In this document: positions 9,536 to 20,100 of the stretch, piece after piece
Layout: each line of letters begins with the position of its first letter
How positions within the stretch are numbered: the first letter of the stretch is position 1
Assembly (NCBI GenBank): GCA_950097015.1
Contig: CATNEN010000038.1
Coordinates: 7,686,001 to 7,750,000, forward strand
Origin: Macrostomum hystrix
Taxonomy: Eukaryota; Platyhelminthes; Macrostomidae
DNA length: 64,000 nt
Reading direction: 5' to 3'
Notes under the pieces: generated by a model
What the model was told of the DNA's origin: nothing
The model's database searches: none
The model's input: only the letters and a program-made list of their open reading frames with translations
Position numbers and translations under genes: made by a program

Positions 9536-12223
9536 ATGACTATCAAAGTGACTATTAGCTTTGCTCTTCTCAGCGTTTGCCTACTAGCCCTGCTGGGTAA
9601 AGTACAGCTATTGTGTGAAAAACATCATTTAGAAAATATATGTTCACAGTTTCTTTCTGTTCACAGATTATCCTGTTCACAGATTACCCTGTTCCCAGAT
9701 TTCCCTGTTCACAGACTTCCCTGTTCACAGATTATCCTGTTCACAGATTACCCTGTTCACAGATTATCCTGTTCACAGATTCCCGTGTTCACAGATTTCC
9801 CTGTTCACAGACTTCCCTGTTCACAGATTACCCTGTTCACAGATTCCCGTGTTCACAGATTTCCCTGTTCACAGATTCCCGTGTTCACAGATTTCCCTGT
9901 TCACAGACTTCCCTGTTCACAGATTACCCTGGTCACGGGTTCCCCTGTTCACAGATTACCCTGTTCCCAGATTTCCCTGTTCACAGACTTCCCTGTTCAC
10001 AGATTATCCTGTTCACAGATTACCCTGTTCACAGATTATCCTGTTCACAGATTCCCGTGTTCACAGATTTCCCTGTTCACAGACTTCCCTGTTCACAGAT
10101 TACCCTGTTCACAGATTCCCGTGTTCACAGATTTCCCTGTTCACAGATTCCCGTGTTCACAGATTTCCCTGTTCACAGACTTCCCTGTTCACAGATTACC
10201 CTGGTCACGGGTTCCCCTGTTCACAGATTTCCCTTATCACGGATTCCCGTGTTCACAGATTCCCGTGTTAAGAGATTATCCTGTTCACAGATTATCCTGT
10301 TCACAGATTCCCGTGTTCACATATTACCCTGTTCACAGACTTCCCTGTTCACAGATTACCCTGTTCACAGATTACCCTGTTCACAGACTTCCCTGTTCAC
10401 AGATTACCCTGGTCACGGGTTCCCCTGTTCACAGATTTCCCTTATCACGGATTCCCGTGTTCACAGATTCCCGTGTTAAGAGATTATCCTGTTCACAGAT
10501 TTCCCTGTTCACAGGTTCATTTTTACCTCGTATCAAATTACACCCGCAGGCCCCAGTGGTGCCATAGACTGCTACAGCTACAGCAGCACAGGAATGGACT
10601 CAAAGGGACCCAACCTAATTGTGCAATGCTCCAGCAATGTCACCACCTGTTTCCGCGTGGTGGCCACGACAGTTTCAAAGAACTCCCAGTGGAAAAGCAA
10701 TGGTACTACTGTGGTAAGTCACTGTGGTATAACACTTATAAAACTGTCATACCCAAAGCAATTCTTTGGCAGAGCAGGATTTTACCTAGAATGTAAAACG
10801 TTTGCATAAATAAAAAACTTTTGTTGCGATTAGCTTGGCTTCAGCTGCGATTCTGGCTCTGTTGCTCCAGCTGCGATTCTGGTTTTGTTGCTCCAGCTGC
10901 GATTCTGGTTTTGTTGTTCCAGCTGCGATTCTGGTTCTGTTGCTCCAGCTGCGATTCTGGCTCTGTTGCTCCAGCTGCGATTCTGGCTCTGTTGATCCTG
11001 CTGCGATTCTGGCTCTGTTGATCCTGCTGTGATTCTGGCTCTGTTAATCCTGCTGCGATTCTGGCTCTGTTAATCCTGCTGCGATTCTGGCTCTGTTAAT
11101 CCTGCTGCGATTCTGGCTCTGTTAATCCTGCTGCGATTCTGGCTCTGTTGCTCCAGCTGCGATTCTGGTTTTGTTGCTCCAGCTGCGATTCTGGTTCTGT
11201 TGCTCCAGCTGCGATTCTGGTTTTGTTGCTCCAGCTGCGATTCTGGTTCTGTTGCTCCAGCTGCGATTCTGGTTCTGTTGCTCCAGCTGCGATTCTGGTT
11301 CTGTTGCTCCAGCTGCGATTCTGGTTCTGTTGCTCCAGCTGCGATTCTGGTTCTGTTAATCCTGCTGCGATTCTGGCTCTGTTGCTCCTGCTGCGATTCT
11401 GGTTCTGTTGCTCCAGCTGCGATTCTGGTTCTGTTGCTCCAGCTGCGATTCTGGTTCTGTTGCTCCAGCTGCGATTCTGGTTCTGTTGCTCCAGCTGCGA
11501 TTCTGGTTTTGTTGCTCCAGCTGCGATTCTGGTTCTGTTGCTCCAGCTGCGATTCTGGTTCTGTTGATCCTGCTGCGATTCTGGTTCTGTTGATCCTGCT
11601 GCGATTCTGGTTCTGTTGCTCCTGCTGCGATTCTGGTTTTGTTGCTCCAGCTGCGATTCTGGTTTTGTTGCTCCTGCTGCGATTCTGGCTCTGTTGCTCC
11701 TGCTGCGATTCTGGTTCTGTTGCTCCTGCTGCGATTCTGGCTCTGTTGCTCCTGCTGCGATTCTGGTTCTGTTGCTCCTGCTGCGATTCTGGCTCTGTTG
11801 CTCCTGCTGCGATTCTGGCTCTGTTGCTCCTGCTGCGATTCTGGCTCTGTTGCTCCTGCTGCGATTCTGGTTCTGTTGCTCCTGCTGCGATTCTGGCTCT
11901 GTTGCTCCTGCTGCGATTCTGGCTCTGTTGATCCTGCTGTGATTCTTACAATAGCTCTAGCTTCGGTTCATGCAAAAGCTCGCAGCTAAAATTCTCGCAC
12001 TTCTAAAAGAAGACCCAGCCCTATTAGTTTTGTTTTCATTTTAATTGTCTTCCCGTAGACTCAGTCTGGCGACTGTGGCTCCTGCAGCAGTCTGCTCGGC
12101 AGCACCTGCCGCAGCTGTTCCACCAGCCTGTGCAACTCGGCCGCGGCCTCCGTCGGCGGGCGTCGCCTGGCAGCCGTCTTGCTGGCGTCTGTCTGGATGC
12201 TGCGATTCCACGATTCGGCGTGA
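9536..12223 (+). CDS. Ly6/uPAR-like GPI-anchored three-finger protein
   Basis: A small secreted, membrane-tethered protein of about 129 residues in three exons: 9536-9596, 10550-10713, 12059-12223. Exon 1 is a signal peptide (MTIKVTISFALLSVCLLALLG). Exon 2 opens the domain with AIDCYSYSS and has three Cys and two NxT sites (NVT, NGT). Exon 3 adds five Cys, ends the domain in CSTSLCNSA, then has a basic spacer and hydrophobic tail (RRLAAVLLASVWMLRF) typical of a GPI-attachment signal. Eight Cys and a terminal CN are the family hallmark. Phases agree (1, then 0). Both introns are filled with tandem arrays. Such proteins usually act at the cell surface as receptors or receptor modulators; the partner cannot be told from sequence. 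Confidence 0.8.
9655..10522. repeat. Tandem array, 16 bp unit, Ly6 intron 1
   Basis: About 54 copies of CCTGTTCACAGATTAC with variants (TTTCC, TTATC, TTCCCG). Rare variants such as CTGGTCACGGGTTCCCC recur near 9926, 10197 and 10408, showing that blocks of several units were duplicated together. Long open frames through it are a by-product. Confidence 0.95.
10850..11945. repeat. Tandem array, 26 bp unit, Ly6 intron 2
   Basis: About 42 copies of a 26 bp unit containing CTGCGATTCTGGTTCTGTTG. Variants CTCCAG, CTCCTG, ATCCTG and AATCCTG are clustered in runs. The same unit occurs in the opposite orientation at 14006-14132, in front of the TRP gene. Confidence 0.95.
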
Positions 12224-12412
12224 TGCGGAGCTGACTGACGCAATTGAAATTTGATAGAGGGAATTTAGTGATTCGGTTTGATCAAAACTGATTACACGTG
12301 AGATGGTCTCTGATTTTTCGTTTGTGAAGTCGCCACTGATGCGTGCGAATGGAATGTTTTTACTCGCAATTAAACAACAAAAGGATGTGTTACTGAGGAG
12401 CGATAAAAAACT

Positions 12413-13577
12413 AATGACATCACTCCCGAGCTGTCAAATCAGCTGATGCCATCACTCCCGAGCTGTCAAATCAGCTGATGCTATCACTCCCGAGCTGTCA
12501 AATCAGCTGATGCCATCACTCCCGAGCTGTCAAATCAGCTGATGCTATCACTCCCGAGCTGTCAAATCAGCTGATTCCATCACTCCCGAGCTGTCAAATC
12601 AGCTGATGCCATCACTCCCGAGCTGTCAAATCAGCTGATGCTATCACTCCCGAGCTGTCAAATCAGCTGATGCTATCACTGCCGAGCTGTCAAATCAGCT
12701 GATGCTATCACTGCCGAGCTGTCAAATCAGCTGATGCCATCACTCCCGAGCTGTCAAATCAGCTGATGCCATCACTGCCGAGCTGTCAAATCAGCTGACG
12801 CTATCACTTCCGAGCTGTCAAATCAGCTGATGCCATCACTCCCGAGCTGTCAAATCAGCTGATGCTATCACTCCCGAGCTGTCAAATCAGCTGATGCCAT
12901 CACTCCCGAGCTGTCAAATCAGCTGATGCCATCACTGCCGAGCTGTCAAATCAGCTGATGCTATCACTCCCGAGCTGTCAAATCAGCTGATGCTATCACT
13001 GCCGAGCTGTCAAATCAGCTGATGCTATCACTCCCGAGCTGTCAAATCAGCTGATGCTATCACTCCCGAGCTGTCAAATCAGCTGATGCCATCACTCCCG
13101 AGCTGTCAAATCAGCTGATGCTATCACTGCCGAGCTGTCAAATCAGCTGATGCTATCACTGCCGAGCTGTCAAATCAGCTGATGCCATCACTCCTGAGCT
13201 GTCAAATCAGCTGATGCCATCACTGCCGAGCTGTCAAATCAGCTGACGCTATCACTTCCGAGCTGTCAAATCAGCTGATGCCATCACTCCCGAGCTGTCA
13301 AATCAGCTGATGCTATCACTCCCGAGCTGTCAAATCAGCTGATGCCATCACTCCCGAGCTGTCAAATCAGCTGATGCCATCACTGCCGAGCTGTCAAATC
13401 AGCTGATGCTATCACTCCCGAGCTGTCAAATCAGCTGATGCCATCACTTCCGAGCTGTCAAATCAGCTGATGCCATCACTCCCGAGCTGTCAAATCAGCT
13501 GATGCCATCACTGCCGAGCTGTCAAATCAGCTGATGCTATCACTCCCGAGCTGTCAAATCAGCTGATGCCATCACTG
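12413..13577. repeat. Tandem array, 32 bp unit, between Ly6 and TRP genes
   Basis: About 36 copies of a 32 bp unit containing TCACTCCCGAGCTGTCAAAT then CAGCTGATG. Each unit contains an inverted repeat AGCTG-TCAAAT-CAGCT, so either strand could fold into a string of small hairpins. Variants at one base (CTCCC/CTGCC/CTTCC) recur in blocks. Confidence 0.95.
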
Positions 13578-14005
13578 ACATTCGTGTATCATACTACTCA
13601 CCAATTCGTCTGCACTGTACTCTAGCTGTGCTGTACAGTGGTGTACAGTGGTACACTGAAAAACCTCGGCAAGAATATTTAATAAGAAAGAAGCAGAAAC
13701 TAGAAGAGAGATCTGTTGGCACGGCCCATCGTACAATGGTGTACACTGATTGCACATAGCTGTGAGAACATCGTGCTTTACAACCATAGCTGCACAGCTA
13801 ATTGCGGCTTGGCGGGCAGAGAGGGTTTTTGTGCGGGCCGGCATGATGAAATTGGACACCTGAGGCGGAATAAGTAAAGGCATTTAACTAAATGCGCTAT
13901 TTTAACTGAAGGTTTTCGCATAACTGAATCGAAGCTGTAAAGAACAGACAAAATCATACCAGGTAAAAGTCTAGCGGACTCGAAACTGGAGCAAGGCTGA
14001 AAGAA
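13578..14005. other. Upstream flank of TRP gene, nothing recognised
   Basis: Contains short direct repeats of GTGTACAGTGGTACACTG type near 13630 and 13740 but no gene. It is likely promoter or 5' flank of the TRP gene. Confidence 0.4.
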
Positions 14006-14132
14006 TCGCAGCAATAGCAGGGCAGACGGTATCGCAGCAGGAGCAACAGAACCAGAATCGCAGCAGGAGCAACAGAACCAGAATCGCAGCAGGATCAACA
14101 GAGCCAGAATCGCAGCAGGATCAACAGAGCCA
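14006..14132 (-). repeat. Inverted short copy of the 26 bp Ly6-intron repeat
   Basis: About four to five units of CAGAATCGCAGCAGGATCAA type, the reverse complement of the array at 10850-11945. This is the only tandem repeat in the window shared between two sites. It ends some 45 bp before the TRP start codon, so it may be in that gene's promoter or 5' UTR. Confidence 0.9.
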
Positions 14133-14178
14133 GAAATAATCACGCCGATTGCCTAGAAGAGACCAGCCAGTCGTCGCC

Positions 14179-17100
14179 ATGTCCTCTGACGCCAGCTGGT
14201 CCCGCCAAGCCGAAGCTGCCATCGCCGCTGGAAGCTTGCCAGAGCTGCGACGGCTCCTGGCCCTGCCGACAGCCTGTCCGGACGCTCGAGTAGCTGGCGG
14301 CTGCGGCCTCGCCCAGGTGGCCGCTCACTGGCACCGACTGGACCTACTGGCCTGCCTGCTTGCCAACGGCTGCCCTGCCGAGCTGCCAGATAACGACGGC
14401 GACACGGCGCTGACTGAGGCGGTCGCTTGCGGTCACGCGGATGTTGTGGAGTTCCTGCTACGATTGGACGGGTTAGAGGGCGGGATAAATTTCCAGGTTC
14501 TATGGTACAAAATGAGGGGTTCAGTTGCAAAGCGTTTTAGCCTCTCGCACCAAGGTCCCTGAGCTCGATTCCGCCAGCCGTGTAGAGAGGGCTTTAGGGG
14601 GGCTTGTGGTGCAATTTACGCTCTTGAGGGCCAACCTCCAAGGCATATTGAAGTGCACACTGCCGGACAATAAGAAATTCAGGGCAGATGTACACATTCC
14701 TGAGTGTGTGCTCAGGAGTCAGCGGAATTGGCAGAATTGCCTTTTCGCTGGTTGCGGGTCCAGTGTCACCAAGGGATGTGCCATTGCCCACAGCTCTCCT
14801 GCAATTATTATTATTATTATTATTATTATTATACAAAATGAGCGTGAGAATATGCTTGAGTCCACATTTCAAACACTGAAGGACGTCAGCCGTTGATCCG
14901 AACCGTCAGAACCGGTCTGGCTGCACGCCGCTGCACGCAGCCTGTCAGCGCAAGGACCTGCGAGCGGCCCGCCTGCTGCTGGATCTCGGCAAGGCGCGGC
15001 CGGCCTGCACCGACGCGGCGGGAAACTCGGCGCTGCACGCGCTGGCTGCCCGGAGTCCAGCTGGCTGCACAACAGCTGCTGAGGCCTGTCAAAGTCGGCC
15101 AGAGGGACAGCGGATGTCGGACGGGTGTGGACTCGGGATAATCTGGAATAATATAGGATAACGCCGAGCATAGGATAATTAAGAAAATCTAAGATTGCGA
15201 AAATTGGGGATAATCTGGGAAATTATAATGATGATATTAGTGATGCCGGCGGTCCTCCTCCGGAGAGTCCAGGAGGTGGAGAATCGCCCGTTGGCCCTAA
15301 GGTATCCGGGTTTGGACCGAGATAGGTGAGCCGGTCCTGAGTGAAGGCGGGGCAGTCGCAAATAAAATGCTCTGCATCCTCAACGTAGGAGAGGCAGAAG
15401 GGGCATTCCTCACTGCGGATTTTGCCTTGCAGGAAGCGGTGCCTGGCGAAACGGCCATGGCCAGAGAGGGCCATGGTGACTGCCCTGATGTACCTGCGGT
15501 TAAGTCCAAGCAGGGCTTTGTGAAGGGCAGTGGAGGGACAAGGAACAGCAGCGCGGGACTGCCGACAATCGGCGGTATTGATCCACCTGTCCTTGTGCTT
15601 AGAGGCCGCCCACTGGTTAATCCGAGTGGTGACGACGGCGGTAGGCGTGGAGACCGCAGGCACGGGGCCAAAAGCGAACCCGTCGAACCGGCCTTGTTAA
15701 TGGTTGAGTTGTCCGAGTGTTGGATAATTTCTGATCCGTGGACATTTTGATTGATCAGTTCCAGGGCGCATGAGCTGATGGCGAGAACTTCGTTCTGGAA
15801 AACTGTAGAGTTAGTGCCAGTGTGCTGGGAGTAGGTCGCCACAGTTCTTCCTCCTGACACAATGTAGCAGCCGAAACCAGATACAGAGTTGATTTGCGAA
15901 CCGTCGGTGAAGCAGTGAATTTCACGGGGTTCGCCGTGGTCACGCACTTCCTGGTGAGGCGGAATGCTGGTTTTTAATTTGAGGGGTGGGCACGGCGTCG
16001 ACGGGATACCGTCTGAGAGGATTTTGAGACCTTCTGCTGAGTCCAGGTCCCGTAGGCTAAAGTCACCGACGGGGCCGGAGGTTCCGCTTGCTGAAGGCAA
16101 GTTGCTTCTGGATGGAGACATCCAGAAGACGACGAGCAGTCTTCATCGCTTCCCCTGTTATCCCATCGGATAACATAGTCCGGTTTTTGTTCCGATACAT
16201 AGCCGTACTAGTTCCGTACTTCCAGCAGGTTTCCGCTGCTCGCTTCGATTACCGACGGGTCGCATCTGTGGCGGACCCAGCTCCTAGCCGAACCAGGTGA
16301 AGTTGCCCAGCTGATGCGCCACATGATCAGCATCGAACCCAGCCTCAGCTGGGATCTGGAAAACAGCGGCGGCTACACACCGTTGATGAAGTGCGTGGCG
16401 ACTGGGCACTGGACTGTGCTGCCTCACCTGCTGCGAACCTCAGCATCCGAGTCCGCGTCGCTGCCAAAAGGCTGCAGCAACCGGGACGGCTTCAACCTGG
16501 CGCACGTGTTTTACGCGCATCACGACGACTCGTCAAGCGGTCGGGCTGCCATCAGCCTCCTGAAGCGCTGCCTGGGCGCCCAGCTCTGGCTGAAGCTCTG
16601 CTCCGCTCGGGTGTCCGGCGGACCCTACGCCGGCTACGCCTGCGTCCACTTCGCCTGTGAGTTCGGACGCCTCGCCTGGCTGCCGACTGGCCTCCGTCTG
16701 ACGGGCGAGCTGACCAACCGCGGGGAGTCCGCCGTCGACATTCTTGCCCGCCGGCGCCAACTGGCTGGACTTCGCCAGCGATGCGGCTCGGCCGATCCGA
16801 CAGTCTGGCGTCAGGCGCTGCTGCTTCTCGATCCGCTGCTCGGTTCGCCGCGACCTCCGCCAGACGAGGCCAGTCGAGCCCGCGCTCGTCGCGTCCTGGG
16901 ACCATTGTGCGCGGCCAGCGACGAGCATGACAGCGGCCGGCTGTTTCGCCAGCCAGATGCTGACAGAAGCATCGATCCACTGACCGGCCAGGTTGATGAG
17001 GCCAGCTATGAGTCTGGGCAGCGCTACTGGCAGACGGGTGGCCGGGAGAGTCGCCAGTACCCGCTGCCGCTGCGCCTCCTGACTGCAGCCATCGGTGAAG

Positions 17101-20100
17101 ACAGCCCGGAGGCTTTCCTTAGCCTTCTTGAGCTAGGACTCCTGGATGGAGCTTGGAGCAGCAGGTTCTGCCACGACCTGCGATGCTATTTAACAACTGC
17201 CGGGGGCACCTCCACTTTGCCATGCATCGGAAACGGGCTGGCTCAACTGCGACCGGAGCACCTCGACGGTGTTGATTGTCTGGACGCGCTGGATCTGGCC
17301 GTGGCTCTCGGCCGCAGTCGCATCGTCCAGGAGATGCTGCTGGCCCGGCCGTTCGACCTGATTCCCAGCTGTCTGCGCATTCTGCTGATGTGTCGCCGAA
17401 TGCGGCAGGTGCGGCACAGGTGCGTCTCGGACATGCGCGAGAGCGCCCAGGCTGTGCTGGTGAATGCGCTGAACTATCTGCACGACGGGGCGACGTCTGA
17501 GAAGGTGAGCTCAGCGGCGTAGCCAAGGGGGAGGGGCCGTACCCCCCAATCGGCTGACGAAACTTTGTGGCGCCCCCTAGTAGTTGCGCCGCCTTAGTAG
17601 TAGCGCCCACCTAGTGCTGCCTCACCTGCTGCCCACCTAGTGCTGCCTCACCTGCTGCCCACCTAGTGCTGCCTCACCTGCTGCCCACCTAGTGCTGCCT
17701 CACCTGCTGCCCACCTAGTGCTGCCTCAGCTGCTGACCCCCTAGTGCTGCCTCAGCTGCTGCCCACTTAGTGCTGCCTCACCTGCTGCCCACCTAGTGCT
17801 GCCTCACCTGCTGCCCACCTAGTGCTGCCTCAGCTGCTGCCCACCTAGTGCTGCCTCACCTGCTGCCCACCTAGTGCTGCCTCAGCTGCTGCCCACCTAG
17901 TGCTGCCTCAGCTGCTGCCCACTTAGTGCTGCCTCACCTGCTGCCCACCTAGTGCTGCCTCACCTGCTGCCCACCTAGTGCTGCCTCAGCTGCTGCCCAC
18001 CTAGTGCTGCCTCACCTGCTGCCCACCTAGTGCTGCCTCACCTGCTGCCCACCTAGTGCTGCCTCAGCTGCTGCCCACCTAGTGCTGCCTCAGCTGCTGA
18101 CCCCCTAGTGCTGCCTCACCTGCTGCCCACCTAGTGCTGCCTCAGCTGCTGCCCACCTAGTGCTGCCTCAGCTGCTGCCCACCTAGTGCTGCCTCAGCTG
18201 CTGACCCCCTAGTGCTGCCTCACCTGCTGCCCACCTAGTGCTGCCTCAGCTGCTGCCCACCTAGTGCTGCCTCACCTGCTGCCCACCTAGTGCTGCCTCA
18301 CCTGCTGCCCACCTAGTGCTGCCTCAGCTGCTGCCCACCTAGTGCTGCCTCAGCTGCTGACCCCCTAGTGCTGCCTCACCTGCTGCCCACCTAGTGCTGC
18401 CTCAGCTGCTGCCCACCTAGTGCTGCCTCACCTGCTGCCCACCTAGTGCTGCCTCACCTGCTGCCCACCTAGTGCTGCCTCAGCTGCTGCCCACCTAGTG
18501 CTGCCTCAGCTGCTGCCCACCTAGTGCTGCCTCAGCTGCTGACCCCCTAGTGCTGCCTCACCTGCTGCCCACCTAGTGCTGCCTCAGCTGCTGCCCACCT
18601 AGTGCTGCCTCAGCTGCTGACCCCCTAGTGCTGCCTCACCTGCTGCCCACCTAGTGCTGCCTCAGCTGCTGCCCACCTAGTGCTGCCTCAGCTGCTGCCC
18701 ACCTAGTGCTGCCTCAGCTGCTGCCCACCTAGTGCTGCCTCAGCTGCTGCCCACCTAGTGCTGCCTCAGCTGCTGACCCCCTAGTGCTGCCTCACCTGCT
18801 GCCCACCTAGTGCTGCCTCAGCTGCTGCCCACCTAGTGCTGCCTCAGCTGCTGCCCACCTAGTGCTGCCTCAGCTGCTGACCCCCTAGTGCTGCCTCACC
18901 TGCTGCCCACCTAGTGCTGCCTCAGCTGCTGCCCACCTAGTGCTGCCTCAGCTGCTGACCCCCTAGTGCTGCCTCACCTGCTGCCCACCTAGTGCTGCCT
19001 CAGCTGCTGCCCACCTAGTGCTGCCTCACCTGCTGCCCACCTAGTGCTGCCTCAGCTGCTGCCCACCTAGTGCTGCCTCAGCTGCTGCCCACCTAGTGCT
19101 GCCTCAGCTGCTGACCCCCTAGTGCTGCCTCACCTGCTGCCCACCTAGTGCTGCCTCAGCTGCTGCCCACCTAGTGCTGCCTCAGCTGCTGCCCACCTAG
19201 TGCTGCCTCACCTGCTGCCCCCCTAGTGCTGCCTCAGCTGCTGCCCACCTAGTGCTGCCTCAGCTGCTGCCCACCTAGTGCTGCCTCACCTGCTGCCCCC
19301 CTAGTGCTTTCAAACAGCTCTAAACGGAGTAGCAACGACTGTTCAACCATTTAACTTTGTCTGAACTTTTCATTCACCTAAAAAAGGATCGCAGACTCAT
19401 CGATGCTTATGTACACGGTGAACTCAGAGGAGGCGGCCCCAGTTTTCAGGCGATCCAACTTCCCATTTTGCTCGAGGGCCGTGAGATCGTCGGCGAGAGG
19501 ATAACAGAGTGAGAAACACCTTTTTAAGAGAATGTTTTTAGCGCAAATAGAAATGATCTTATTTTAAACCCTCAGTGCTCAGCAACAGCTCACCGTCCTG
19601 CAGCTGCTGCTGGCTTCCGGCTGCGACGAGGCCCTGTCCACCCGCTGCATCCGCATGCTGGTGAAGCGGCGCTGGCGGAGCACACCCAGATGCCTGTCCT
19701 GCAGGCGCCAGACCTGTCGCTGTGGCTGCTGCTGCGGCGCCAGCGGCGGCATCTCGCCGTCCGGTCGTTTCGTTCTGCACGTCGCCTCCCTGGCGGTGTT
19801 CACCGTTTTGCTGACGGCCTTTCTAATAGCGGGCAGCAGCGGTGAAACAGTTTGGCAACCGACAGCCCTGGGTGTGTTACTGGCCTTTGTTGTGGACCAC
19901 CTGGTGCTTGGCTTCGTTGTAATTCGGTACGGAACTCTTGATTGGGCAATGCTTCCGAACGAGGCCAGATAAACTTAGGGCGCAGCTGCGGATAGAAAGC
20001 TTTGTAGAACCTGAATACTATCAGACCAATCAGAGTGAAGAGAGGGAGAGAGAGTGAGCTGGAAGGCAGAGAGGAGAGAGAACCAGATAGAACTGGAATG

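Noticed and set aside
9536..10567. A 343-codon frame starting with a signal peptide and continuing into SQIxLFTDxPVHR repeats
   Set aside because: The signal peptide is real but a splice donor follows at 9597 and the rest is the 16 bp intronic array.
12413..13577. Hammerhead ribozyme satellite
   Set aside because: I looked for the conserved CTGATGAG ... GAAA core in this and the other arrays; the CTGATGC here lacks the rest of the core.
15367..15750. Plus-strand 127-codon frame
   Set aside because: Antisense shadow of the RNase H-type retrotransposon fragment.
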